Shown: positions 29,890 through 41,900 of the stretch, in pieces
Numbering within the stretch: the stretch's first letter is position 1
Layout: the number at the start of each line of letters is the position of its first letter
Assembly: GCA_027922465.2 (NCBI GenBank)
Contig: BQMF02000054.1
Span: 310,001 to 374,000 of the forward strand
Reading direction: 5' to 3'
Source: Turritopsis dohrnii
Lineage: Eukaryota; Cnidaria; Hydrozoa; Anthoathecata; Oceaniidae
DNA length: 64,000 nucleotides
Translations under genes and position numbers: made by a program
Notes under the pieces: model-generated
Seen by the model: only the letters and a program-made list of their open reading frames with translations
What the model was told of the DNA's origin: nothing
Database searches by the model: none

Positions 29890-30068
29890 ATATCATTATA
29901 TATTATAAGTTAGTAAGTATTATTAGTATATAAAGTGAAATAGTTATATTTACATGGGGCTTGATGATAAGGCACTCCAGCCTTCTGCTTGCTCCAACCA
30001 TTATATACGATTGTATATTAAGGTTCGTATAAATATTGGCGAAATAAATAAATAAATAAATAAATAAA
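29890..30068 (+). mobile_element. 3' end of a non-LTR retrotransposon
   Basis: The stretch ends with GGCTTGATGATAAGGCACTCCAG-type sequence, a TATTAAGGTTCGTATAAA block and the tail AATAAATAAATAAATAAATA. Short tandem tails of this kind are typical of CR1/jockey-like elements. The coding part is missing. Confidence 0.5.
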
Positions 30069-30105
30069 ACTTGATTGCGTTTATTTTAAACTCAAATCAG
30101 TACCG

Positions 30106-30708
30106 AAAGTGAGCCACGTTCACACTGACTTTTCTCATATACACCAACATATACACCAAAATAAAAAAAAACAAGAGGAGAGAAGAAAAATAAAGATGAG
30201 CTCTGACAGCGAAGAAGAAAATATTGTTTTAGCTTCAGCATCCTACCTCTTGTTTGAAGATGATTCCCAGGAATTTTTCACACGATCTCTTACTTTATAC
30301 CCACTGTTAGATTTATCGTATAAGCATGGGTATTTCCTCACTTCTTCAGATAAAATTTCGTCAACTTGAATTGATCTTCTTCCACTCATCTTTTTTGCAT
30401 TCATGCTTCATCAAAATAATCTCTTCACAATGTTTTTTTTTCTATCCTTAACATTTTTCTTTCGTACAAACATTACACACCACGTGTCTTGTGAAAACAA
30501 TAGATTGATCTTTAAAGTTTAAAAGGAACATGCGGCAAGTCTTTGAAGTTCATAAACGCGGCGTATATGGTGGTGTATAATATCAAACAAATTTGATATT
30601 AAACGCGACGATATACACCGCGTTTATCAAGAAATATTCACAAAGTGAGTGGCCATCGCGATAAACGCGATGGTGTATATTTTAAACGCTTGGTGTGAAC
30701 CACGCTTT
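30106..30708 (+). mobile_element. PIF/Harbinger-like remnant
   Basis: The inverted ends are AAGTGAGCCACGTTCACAC and GTGTGAACCACGCTTT, each followed inwards by TATACACC motifs. A short frame from ATG 30196 to 30369 begins MSSDSEEENIVLASASYLL, which resembles the start of Harbinger-type transposases, and then stops. The inner right half has paired motifs with TAAACGCG and TATACACCG. Confidence 0.5.
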
Positions 30709-30763
30709 ATTTACATGATGTACCAGAACTGGAAAAATAATCTATCTATTAGATACTTTAACA

Positions 30764-31045
30764 ATGAACATTCAAAGTCATTCATCCATCGAAGTTAGCG
30801 GTAGAATTTATAAGGTCTCCAGTGAAATTTCTTATGAATAAACGGAAAAGAACTTTTATGACCCACCGCAAATCGATTTTGAAATTGGACTAAAAACTCT
30901 AATTGATAGTAAAGCATTGTTAATTTTGTATGACGATGATCTCAGAGAAGTAGTTTCCGTTGAACACATCTTAGAACATCGGAATGAAGGAGGCAACGGT
31001 TCTGCTTATATTTCTGAAGGAGACCATTCTTTTAATACATCATAA
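30764..31045 (+). pseudogene. 94-codon frame broken by one stop
   Basis: Starting at ATG 30764 the frame reads 25 codons, a TAA, then 67 more codons with coding-like composition (for example DPPQIDFEIGLKTLID and DDDLREVVSVEHILEH), and ends at TAA 31043-31045. I do not recognise the family. It may be the remains of a transposon-carried or host gene, or chance. Confidence 0.3.
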
Positions 31046-31404
31046 TCATAACATCAAATGAAGTTGCGTTTATTGAAAATGCAAAAGTCAGCAACTTTTT
31101 GAAAGAAAATGTTGTTTTAGTTTTTATAATACCGGCCCTACTGTCACCAACTTCACGTTCAAAACAAGTGTATTTGTAGAAAGGTTTTCATGGGTTTTAT
31201 TTTGTAATTATTTGTCCAAATATGCAGCGCACGTTGCATAAGTTTAACTAATCGATTCTCATAGAAATATAATATTTATTAAAGATCAACTGAATTCGCC
31301 ATTCCCTGAATGCTATTATCTCCTTATTATATAATACAAATACCACAATGCAATGCGAAAAATAAAAGGGTTTTGCGAACAAATCGGACATTCTCACAGC
31401 TATT

Positions 31405-33999
31405 TTGAACAGTGATAAAAGTGTCCCAAATCAAATTGGGGGTTACAATCCTCAGAGGCAACACATTAAGGAATTTTTATTTGATATAAGCAAAGGACTA
31501 GATATTTATGCTAGTAAATGTGATAAGTATCTGTTAATAGGTGATTTTAATGCTGAAGAAACAAACCCTGAGATGCATGAATTTCTTGAAAACTATGAGC
31601 TGAAAAATCTAGTGAAAGATAAAACATGTTTTAAAAGTTTAGAAAATCCTAGTTGTATTGATCTCATTCTAACAAATATGAATAGAAGTTTCCAAAATAC
31701 TCGAACATTTTCCGATGGGATTTCAGACCTCCATAAACTTGTTATAACTTCTTTTAGATTTACCTATGAAAAACCTAAACCGAAAGTAATAACGTATAGG
31801 AATTACAAAAACTTTGTGCCTGATAGTTTCAAAAGAGATCTAAAGAATAAACTGAATGACAGGGAAGTCAGTTATGGAAAGTTTGAGGAGAAATTTCTAA
31901 CTGTTTTGGATAAACATGCTCCCTTAAAATACAAAACTATTAAGGCAAATAATGCACCTTATATGAATAAAACTCTTAAAAAGGCAATGATGAAAAGATC
32001 TGAGTTAGCGACTAAATATCAGAAAAGCAAGTCCGAGACAGACCTTCGAGCTTTTAAAAAGCAAAAGAATTACGTGAATAGGATGTATAAACGTGAGAAA
32101 AAAATTTTTTATCAATCTCTAAATATGAAAGATATGCTTGCAAATAAAACTTTTTGGAAAGTTATGAAACCAGCTGTATCTGTAAAATCTCAAATAAAAT
32201 CCAAAATTACTCTTGTTCAGGATAATAATATAGTGTCTGATGAAAAGGAACTTGCAGGTAAATTTAATGATTTTTTTATGGATGCTGTGAAAAAGTTGAA
32301 TATAAAGGAACCTAAGGAGGTCCTTGTAGATGCTGGCCATATGCACGACCCTATAGAAAAAGCAATTGAGCAATTTAAAAATCATCCTAGTATTCTAAAA
32401 ATAAAACAAATTGTTTCCGAAGGCGAAATATTTGAATTCAAAGCCGTGGATTATTTACAGATGGAGTCGCAAATCAAAAAGCTAAATACTAAAAAAGCAA
32501 CAACTACTGGAAATATCCAAGCAAAAATTTTAAAAGTATCTTCGAATGTATGTAGTGATATTCTTACAACTATTTTTAATGAAAACTTAGCTGCAGGAAC
32601 CTTTCCGGACGAGCTTAAATGTGCTGATATAACACCCGTTTTTAAGAAGGACAATGCCACATGCATTGATAACTATAGACCTGTCAGTGTTTTACCCACT
32701 GTCTCCAAAATGTTTGAAAGGCTAATGCAGGCACAAATAATCACTTATATTGAAACGTATCTTTCCAAATACCTATGTGGGTTTCGAAAAGGTTATAACA
32801 CCCAGCATGCTCGGATAGCGCTGATAGAAAAGTGGAAAAAATCTTTGGATAAAAAGAATTTCGCTGGGGCCTTACTTATGGACTTAAGTAAAGCATTTGA
32901 TTGTATAAACCATGACCTAATTATTGCAGAACTACGTGCGTATGGCTTTAGCATAAATGCTTTAAGGATGATTGATAGCTACTTGAAAAAAAGACTACAG
33001 CGTGTTAAAATAGATTCCTCATTCAGCTCATGGTCAGAATTACTTTTAGGTGTACCTCAGGGTTCGGTATTAGGACCTTTACTTTTTAATATTTATTTAA
33101 ACGATTTATTTTTATTTATTAACAATACGAACATTTGCAACTTCGCTGACGACACTACTCTGTACACGTGTGACATAAGCATAGAAAACCTAATAAAAAG
33201 TTTAGAGATGGACTCTCTCATTGCGTTAGAATGGTTTGAATTAAATTATTTGAAACTAAACACTGATAAGTGCAGTTTATTAATTGTTGGTAATAGAACA
33301 GAACCAGTCTCAGCTAAAATTGGTTCCTCAAAGCTCACTGGAAGTGATAGTGTCAAGCTTTTAGGAGTTAATATCGACAAGGAACTAAAATTCACCAATC
33401 AGGTCACTAACGTATGTGTACAAGCAAACAGAAAGCTGACGGCGATATCACAATATGCCAACTATCTCTCCCATGACCAATTGAGAAGCACAATAAAAAG
33501 TTTTGTTGAATCGCAATTTAAATATTGCAGTTTGTTATGGATGTTCCACAGTCGAGAAATGAACAATAAAATAAATAAAGTTCATGAAAGGGCCCTGAGA
33601 CTCTTGTATAAGGATTATGATGCCTCATTCGAAGAATTACTTTTAAGAGATAGCTCTTTCACAGTCCATCAAAGAAATGTGCAAACATTGATGATTAAAA
33701 TGTTTAAAGCTAAAAAAAACTTGGGTCCAAGTTTACTGGAAGATATTTTTGTACGAAGATCTAATAATGGACTAAATTTAAGAAAAACGAGGGATTTCGT
33801 TAAACCTATAAGTTCCACAGTACGCTACGGGGAAAGCACGTTAGCGAATCTTGGTTCCACCTTATGGGATGAGCTTCCCCGAAATATTAAAAGTGTAGAT
33901 TCGATCGAAGAATTTAAAAAACTTATTAGATTATGGAAACCAAGTAAATGTCCCTGCCGACTGTGTAAGGTATATGTTATAGGGGTGGGTTTTCTGTAA
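31405..33999 (+). CDS. Endonuclease (partial) - reverse transcriptase, 864 codons
   Basis: No ATG begins the frame; it is open from a TTG at 31405 because the element is truncated. The rest of the apurinic-type endonuclease shows LLIGDFNAEE near residue 47, CIDLILTN near 91 and the catalytic SDLHKLVIT near 108. The reverse transcriptase shows YRPVSVLPTVSKMFERL, the A motif LLMDLSKAFDCINHD, the B motif GVPQGSVLGPLLFNIYLNDL and the C motif NFADDTTLY near residue 580. KLLGVNIDKELKF follows in the thumb region. The C-terminus has CPCRLCK...GVGFL, a Cys motif common to this group. With no stop over 2.6 kb, the insertion should be young. The copy cannot be active alone. Confidence 0.95.
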   Translation: MNSDKSVPNQIGGYNPQRQHIKEFLFDISKGLDIYASKCDKYLLIGDFNAEETNPEMHEFLENYELKNLVKDKTCFKSLENPSCIDLILTNMNRSFQNTRTFSDGISDLHKLVITSFRFTYEKPKPKVITYRNYKNFVPDSFKRDLKNKLNDREVSYGKFEEKFLTVLDKHAPLKYKTIKANNAPYMNKTLKKAMMKRSELATKYQKSKSETDLRAFKKQKNYVNRMYKREKKIFYQSLNMKDMLANKTFWKVMKPAVSVKSQIKSKITLVQDNNIVSDEKELAGKFNDFFMDAVKKLNIKEPKEVLVDAGHMHDPIEKAIEQFKNHPSILKIKQIVSEGEIFEFKAVDYLQMESQIKKLNTKKATTTGNIQAKILKVSSNVCSDILTTIFNENLAAGTFPDELKCADITPVFKKDNATCIDNYRPVSVLPTVSKMFERLMQAQIITYIETYLSKYLCGFRKGYNTQHARIALIEKWKKSLDKKNFAGALLMDLSKAFDCINHDLIIAELRAYGFSINALRMIDSYLKKRLQRVKIDSSFSSWSELLLGVPQGSVLGPLLFNIYLNDLFLFINNTNICNFADDTTLYTCDISIENLIKSLEMDSLIALEWFELNYLKLNTDKCSLLIVGNRTEPVSAKIGSSKLTGSDSVKLLGVNIDKELKFTNQVTNVCVQANRKLTAISQYANYLSHDQLRSTIKSFVESQFKYCSLLWMFHSREMNNKINKVHERALRLLYKDYDASFEELLLRDSSFTVHQRNVQTLMIKMFKAKKNLGPSLLEDIFVRRSNNGLNLRKTRDFVKPISSTVRYGESTLANLGSTLWDELPRNIKSVDSIEEFKKLIRLWKPSKCPCRLCKVYVIGVGFL

Positions 34000-34199
34000 T
34001 AGTGTATTGTTCTGAGTGAGCCTAGCTGACCCATATTATGCTAAGTCTATGAATATATTTCATCGGTGTAAATAAGCCAGCCTTAAGCTTGGCTTCTTTT
34101 TATTTTTTGGTTAACTTATTTATTCCTTTTTTGCTTAATTTTATACTTTGTGAAATTTTTTTACCGATGTAAAATAAAGAAACAATAATAATAATAATC
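31405..34199 (+). mobile_element. 5'-truncated non-LTR retrotransposon (jockey/CR1-like)
   Basis: It contains the end of an endonuclease domain and a complete reverse transcriptase frame, followed by about 190 bp of 3' untranslated sequence and an (AAT)n tail near 34184-34198. Sequence similarity to retrotransposons starts around 31405, so the first part of the endonuclease and any ORF1 are missing, as expected for incomplete reverse transcription. Exact 5' junction and target duplication were not found. Confidence 0.9.
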
Positions 34200-34380
34200 A
34201 CGTAGTTACAACATTGCATTGTGGTTACATGTCGCGTTCAGTATTAATGAGATAATACCATCCCGGAAACTAATTTATAGCATTAAAAAAAGTTTTTTCT
34301 TTTCTTTTTAACAGACAATCGAAATCCTAACACTAAATCGCTAAGATATGGCCTCCCCTAATCAACGTATCCTGTAAAGA

Positions 34381-35058
34381 TCGGGTTCCACTCAGCAGCG
34401 CGGTCGTACGATCAGATATGTAAATTAGATATTGCGTAATAATTGCGTTCGCTGGTGATCAAAACATTAGTACCTGTCAGTAGAATTGAAGTCTATTCCC
34501 AGGCGAACGAATTTGAGCGCACCAATCAGATTTGTCATAGCTAGGATAGGTCGTAAGCAATAACAAATAATTCCGAGAAAAAAACATTTTCAAGGTGGAC
34601 TCCCAACCATATGTAGACTTAACAGGAATTACTTTCTATTTATATCGTAACAGACGTTACAGCAAAGTTAGGAAATGTTATCACAAAACAAAGAGTTAGG
34701 CAAATATCTCCGGATCAAAATGCTTGTGCTGTTGGATGAGTAAATGAAACTCTCCCTCTTCTTTCTGCATATATTTGTCTCACCCAATAACGATGCTTTC
34801 TTAGAAGTTTAGTCTTTAGGAAATATTCAAACCCATCTCTACCTGGTTATTTTTCCATTAGAAGCAGATTAGCTAATCTCTTGAAGAACATGGAAGGATT
34901 TAAAAGATGGCTTCATGTATTTGAATAACAACAAAATATTCTGTTAATATACACTCTGTTCGAGTGTTCATCTTGAAATTTGTTTTTGCGAATATACGAA
35001 CAATATAAACAATAGGGCGCCTGGTCGCTTCGACCACGCTGCTGAGTGGAACCTGACC
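34381..35058. mobile_element. Non-autonomous inverted-repeat element, about 680 bp
   Basis: Arms of about 26-28 bp are inverted copies: TCGGGTTCCACTCAGCAGCG, then CGGTCG at the left; CGACCACGCTGCTGAGTGGA, then ACCTGACC at the right. No frame of note inside. Confidence 0.7.
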
Positions 35059-35213
35059 TTAAGAAACTCACTCGACATCTGTTCACAAATCACCTGTGAT
35101 GTGAAGTCACGTATCAACAAATTGAAAGAGAAAAAAGTTTTCCCTGAAAAAAAACAACCGGAATGTCGATAATTTCAGTGTAAAAAAGAATTTGCACTGG
35201 GCTACACGTTATT

Positions 35214-35332
35214 CCAGTGGGCAAAATCGTCAAAAAGTCACCACAATGAAGAGCATTTTAATGGAAATGATGCATATATTTCTATAGAAATGCACTCCTT
35301 CGCAGTGATTTTGCAACAAATTTGCCCACTGG
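35214..35332. mobile_element. Complete 119-bp MITE with CCAGTGGGCAAA ends
   Basis: The left end is CCAGTGGGCAAAATCG and the right end is the inverse of CCAGTGGGCAAATTTG. The centre is also roughly palindromic (GAAGAGCATTTTAATGGAAA / TTTCTATAGAAATGCACTCC). A partial copy is at 24888-24986. Confidence 0.75.
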
Positions 35333-35990
35333 AAAAATGCAATAATAGATGAAATGTTTTTTTTAGTATAATTATCTAATCTACAAAAGAATATGTAACA
35401 TAAACAGATTTAAAATAATCTGCTGAATCAGCAAAATAACAGTAAGAGACTCGGTAGCATTCGTGAAATAAAAACTTGAAAACGAAATGGACAAAATATT
35501 TTAAAGAAACACACCACCTATTATAAAAACATATTTTACAACAAGAATCATGCCCAAAACACTACCCATATATCTTACAATATGCTCGTCTGACACATCG
35601 TTACCATGAAGTGATAACTTTTACCTTTTGAAATGCGTCTGGGTTACTGAGGTTAAGTTTCAGCTTTTGTCTCATTTATTCACATACTTTTATATATAGG
35701 TTTCCACTGTAAAATGCAATGATAACGAGTTGCCAGATGAATATGCTCCTAAAATGGATCTTTAGAGCAGAAAGAAAATTTAATAGAAGGTTCCATAGTT
35801 TTTTACTCTTGAATGAAAAAGATTTTGGCAACAGACTGTATTGAAGGAGACTGTGGAAAGAAATGAGCGTTATTGATCTTTCATAGAAATGAACACTTTA
35901 ATAATTTTCGTTACCAGTCCCTTTCGTTACCAGTCGCTTTGGGTAGTTGTCTAGTTGTCAGAGAAAGTTAACATACAAAACTCATGAAAA
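35333..35990. other. 3' flank of the giant gene, no other gene seen
   Basis: Apart from a possible polyadenylation signal at 35675-35680, I see nothing in it. It is probably the 3' untranslated region of the minus-strand gene. Confidence 0.4.
35675..35680 (-). terminator. Possible polyadenylation signal of the giant gene
   Basis: AATAAA on the minus strand, about 310 bp after the stop codon. A plausible distance, but not proven. Confidence 0.35.
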
Positions 35991-38900
35991 TCAATAGTAA
36001 CTCGTAAATTGAGAGTCCAGTTGCTGATCGGACACAAAGTGACCACCTGCAGAGCACCTCCAACCACCTCCCGTGCGATGCCACGTGAAACCGGCAGGAC
36101 AGTTCGAGATCTTCTTCAATCGCTCTTGTATGTCTTTCTTCTTTCTCTCTTCTTCTTCACGTTTTCGCTGAGCTTCTAACAATCTTTTACGTTGAAGCTC
36201 AAGTTGGCGCAACCGCTCCGCTTCTCTTTTTTGTCTCTCACGTTCTTTCCTGAAATCATGAAAAATTGTTACGTTAAAAAAGCACTTAAATGCCATCCAA
36301 AATAATGATCGGGTTGATAAGAACAAAATGGTAAATTAGATGGTAAATGGTAAACTAAAACAAACATTCACTTGAATATACTTTATAACCAACCTTAATT
36401 CTTCTTCTTTTCTTCGTTGTTCTTCCAGTTGAAGCAGCAATTGACGTCTCTTTTCTTCTTCACGTTCTTTCGCTAGTTGTTCTCTTAATAGCCGTGCAGC
36501 TTCTTCTAAGGCTTTTCTAAAATGACAAAAAAACACGAAGCGATAACTGCGACCGCCTATGGAAGAGAAGTTCATAGCAAGTTATCTTCATCACCATTAT
36601 TTGAGGATAAAGCATATTTACACATCTTCATCAACTTATGAATGGATATGTTCTTATGCGAGCGAAATAATTGGTATCTGGAATTTTTCTGTTAGAAACT
36701 GATTAACTCTTCAGATTTTCAATTATCTTGTCTCGTGTAATACACAATTTACGTTCCAGTGGAAATCTTCTAGCTCAATCTTCTTTCTTGTCTCATTTGT
36801 ACTATTAATATTTCCCAACCTACCAAGACTTTAGATTTAAAACTTGAAATTTGCTCGTATTCTAGTAGTTATTCAAGGGTAAAGGGTTTCATGATGATGG
36901 TGATAGCCAAGGCTTAGAAGAAACATACCTTTCTTCCTCTTGTTTTCTCCTCTCATTTTCCAAATCAGCCTGCAGTTTCTTCATTAATTCTTCTTTTTCT
37001 TTCAATTGACTGAAAAGAAAAACTTCAAACCTCAAAATGAACAAAGAAACCAAGCGACATTATAGTTCGATGGTTCAAGCAAAATCCTTATAACTTCATT
37101 AAAAGAGAAAATCCTTATAACTTCATTTAAACTTCATATCAAAAATTTTATTAAAATTAACGAAGATTTCTTTTAAACGTACTGTGCTTGTAACTCCATT
37201 TCCTTTTTACGCTTTTCTTCTTCCATCTTAGATTTCTTTAATTCTTCCCAGATCTCATCCGGTACACCAGGATCTCTTCCTTCATCTTTATTTGTTTTCT
37301 CCTCATCAACTTCTTCTTCATCTTCAATTTGTTTCTCTTCCATCGTCATCTTTTCATCCATCTTCATTGATGTCTTGGTATCGTCCATTTCTATGAAAAG
37401 TAAAACTTCTCTATTTTTGGGAACATAAACCAAACTTTCCTTCGCATTTTTCTACTTTGACTTACTTTGTAATGCTTAACTCTCTCTCTCATGACATGCT
37501 TAGAAGAGATGTTTCACTGGAGCGGTGTCATTATGGATTTACAAATGTTGACTAAGAAGCCATTGAGATTTGTATATCGATACTCCACTCAAGTTAAGAA
37601 CTGACTGCACACTTGCATTCATAAAAATATATGAGTTTAAAACCAGAGGAATGAAACCTTTACTTACTACTGAGGCCTTCAAATACTTTTACATACAATT
37701 TACTTTTCAATCAATGAGAGAAAGTGGAAATGGAGAAAGTCAATAAAAATATTTCAGCTGCAATTTCAATTCTCATTTGAATCCATGACCTTCAATTTGC
37801 AATCGCAAGATGGAAAATCATCGAATGTGAAAAAGAAGTCTTTATCAAACAAGCAGAATAATGAGATCACGTGGTCACCTTTACCAAATTGCTTCAACTG
37901 TTTCTGCATTTCCCGTTCAAACTGAAGTTCCGCATCAATTTTTTTCGGATCAACTTTCGGTTTCCTTTCGGATATCATCTTCGTGACTGCTCGCTTCACA
38001 TCGTTCGTAGTTATCGATTTCTTCGTTTCCGGTGCACCCACCACTCGATTCGCCCTCTCTTCTAGGATGACTTTCCACATGGCAATGACATCACGAGCAT
38101 TACCCCAACCAGGATAAGAAATAAGCTAATAGAAAGCACGAGAGCGTGTGACCAATGACGAACATCATTGCAACCTCTGGTTAAATAATTCCGTCTAATA
38201 GACCTTTTCATAAATTACGTCATTGCAAACATCGTCTCGTTTCCAAGTTTAAGGATTATTACGTGCTTAACCTCAAAGACAATGAAAGTGTGTCAGCAGT
38301 TTTCTTGTGAGACAATCTCCTTGAGAGAACCAATCATTTGTCTCCTTCCCAGACTATCTTTCAATTTTTCTATTTCTACTGACATCAGCATAGTGCAACC
38401 CTCAGCTGTACATATAACAGTTCATTCGTGAAAAAGTTTTCCCTGAGTTGTCGCTTCTCTATGTAAATAGTGCAAACGTCATTAATATTCAATATGAAAA
38501 CAAGACGTTGCTTGTTGTGACGTAATTCATAAAAAGGTTTATTATTTTCACCCCAACGAAGTGGAGAAAAGTAGTAATTACCGACATTCAAGATAAGCCC
38601 GGTTTAATAAAGTTCTACACAAAAATTGGTTTAACGATAGTGTATTCACTTTATAATGCATCAAAAAACATTCTATACATGCATCTTAAAGCATCTAAGA
38701 ATATCAGTGTTAAATCTTTCTACAATGTAAGACTTACTTTGTTAACACCATCTGCTATGATAGGTTTTGCTTTCTCTTCCAGATGGTAATTATCACCAGC
38801 AGCTTTCTTTTCCAGGAATTTTATACAATCATCACTCTTCCAATCTAAGAAGTCCATGTATCTCGTAAACCTGAAAACGAATAACAATGTGGATGAATCA

Positions 38901-41900
38901 ACTTTCTACAAAAACACTGGTTTAAGAGTTGCAACATTAATCGCAACAATCGTTCGAGTTGCAATTATGTTAAGGACTGCAAAAATGGATTGATAATATT
39001 ACGAGAACACTTTCAAACATGCATGTAGCTACTCTGTCGAGTTTAGTCACTGTTGTTAATAGTTCGGACAAAACTTTATTTTCAATACATAATTTCATAA
39101 AAAGACTTTCCTATCCGATAATATATCCGATAACATGTGTAAATATCCGGAAAATTTCAACCCCTTTAATAGTGGCAAAAATTTAATTTTAGCCTTTTAG
39201 CAAGCTATATTGACATTCATTATACAAGATATGAGCCACTTAAGACATGAACCACTTAAGAGGTACCTGCTCTTTAGTCCCACGTTACGAGACAACATCT
39301 TCTCCATATCTTCAGGATAGCCAGCGATAATGATAACCAGTTTATATTCAGGGTCAGTCATAGCTGCTAATATGGTCGTCATCGCTTCTTCTCCGTAAGC
39401 GCCTTTTCCCAACTCGTACGCTTCATCAATAAATAAAACGCCGCCTTTAGCGCAGTCTAACTTCTCTTGCACTTTCTTTTTGGTTTGACCAACATACTCT
39501 CCTGTAAAGAAAAGTCCAATCTTTGATTTAAATTTGACGCTATATGGTGTTATACCAAAAGATGTAAAAGGTACTACTGGCATCGGCTTGGTAAGTCAAA
39601 TACTTTACATTGTCTCGCTATGTTACAACTTAACGTTTTATCGGCTTGATTTGTCTTAGGTATTGTCACAATCATTACAGATCCCAACATAATTGTAAGA
39701 CAACTTTTCTGTTTTCTACGCTTAGTTCACGCTGAGAAAAATCAATTAAAATCCTTAAAAGTAAACAAACATCAAACATCATCATTCTCATGTCTTCGAT
39801 AAAAATGATGAAAAACCAACAACAGTCACCTGTCAAATCAAGACCAGACGTTTCTTCAACATGATTCCTAGCCGACAAGCCCAAATCAAACAGAATTTTT
39901 GCCATAGTTCGAGCCACGGTTGTCTTTCCAGTACCAGGTGCACCACGAAACACAAAGTGACCAAGTTCTGGCATGTCTCGCGCTCCTTCTGCTTTCGCAA
40001 CATGGAAGGTGTTTCGGATTTTGGTCAGCTCTTCTCGTATCTTTTCCATTCTGTAAAGCTTATCAAGCGGTGCCAGTGGGTCTGCATTATCGTCTGCACT
40101 TTCGATCTCTTCACCTTCGATATCTGATGGTAACAACTTTATACGACCATCAGGTAACAATGGACGAGCAGCTGCTTTCGCCATCGCAAAACGAATCAGA
40201 TTGTTAATTGCACCAGCGTTTCCAAAATTGGCCTGTGTCTTCTGCTTCTCCAATTCTGCAATGATTTTTTGGCTTACCTGAAAAAAGGCGATAAATTCAA
40301 AGCAACGGAAACGCAGAACTAAAGATATAAACGTAGAGTTAAACTCACCTCAGATGTGAGCAAAACATTGTCTTTCTTACAAGTGAGCTTCAAGATTTGT
40401 AGAAGCTCTGCTTGATCATAATCTTCGAACATGAATGGATAGTCAGCGGAAAACCTCCTCGCAAGACCTGGATTTTGATTGCGTAACATTTCTCGCATTT
40501 GTTTTTCGTAACCAAGCAACAAAACTGCAATGTCATCACTTTCGGTATTTTGTACCTTTTCAACAATGGTGTCCAGCACCTAAAGAAAATCACCCAAACA
40601 GTTGAAACAGTTGAAAGTAAAACATTTCACCAACATCTTTATCAACTTAAATTTTGAGGACATTTAAGTATATTTTGGAACATATAGAATATCTACTTTT
40701 GTTGAGGAATCTATATGCATCAACTCCTGCAAAAAAGCCAACAAAAAAAAAACCAAAAAAAACATTCTCTTATAACAACGATTGATGGCATTACCTGTTT
40801 CCCGTACATTTTATCATCGAGATTGTATGCTTCATCGATAACAAGAACTTTACCGCGAGCTTTCTCCAACATCTCGTTCGTTTTACGTTGCGACTCGCCA
40901 ACCACAGAACCGACAAAATCACTAGTTGAAGCCATCACCACGTCACCAACGGAAAGTATATTCAGCTCTTTCAGTAAACGACCATACAAGTGAGCACAAG
41001 TCGTTTTTCCTGTCCCGGGATTCCCCAGAAACAAACGGTTTAACATGATTGGTAACGTCTTCTGACCCAGCAATTGCTTCTGATAATTCTTCTTGCATAT
41101 TTCCAGAAGCTCTTCCACTGACTTTTTGATACTTTTCCATCCGATTTTGTCTTTGAATTCCGCAAGCACTTCTTGAAGTTTGGGTTTTTTAAGTGGATCT
41201 TCACCCATCACATCCTCAATGCTGATAACCATATTATGCTCATCAAAATCTTCGCGAGCCATTGCTATATCAATAGCTTTTTCAACCTCTTTACGAACAG
41301 CTCTCGCATTTCCGAAACCTTTCCTTCCCGCACGTTTGAAAAGTCGTTTTGAAATAACGACGCTAGCTTTTTCGTCGGACGTGAAATCACGTCCTTTTAG
41401 TTGACCTTCCCAAATAGTCTTCAGCTCCTTTTCGTTGAAATCTTCAAAATGGACAGTATCGAACCTACTTTTGATTCCTTCATTGAAAGAGAACAACTTT
41501 TCATTCATATCATCTTCATATCCAGCCAGAATTATCGATAACTTGTCACGTTGGTTTTCCGCAATAACCAGTAGTTCGGATACAATAGGCTTTCCCTTAA
41601 AATCCCCTTTTGGATCCAAATCATAAGCTTCATCAATGAACAATACACCGCCTTCAGCTTGCTTAGCCAATTTTCGAAATTCGTCAGGCCCGTCATCTTT
41701 AAGCTTCTGGGCTGATGTTTCAATGAATGTTCCTTGAGGTCGAGCACCAGAGTCTTTCAAAATCGCTGCCAACATTCTTGCCACTGTTGTCTTGCCAGAA
41801 CCCTGGAAAATATCAAGATCTTTTCATGCATTAAGTATTATCATTTTGTACATACTAACAAATTAGGACAATCATGATTTATAGAATGGTTTAGCTACTT

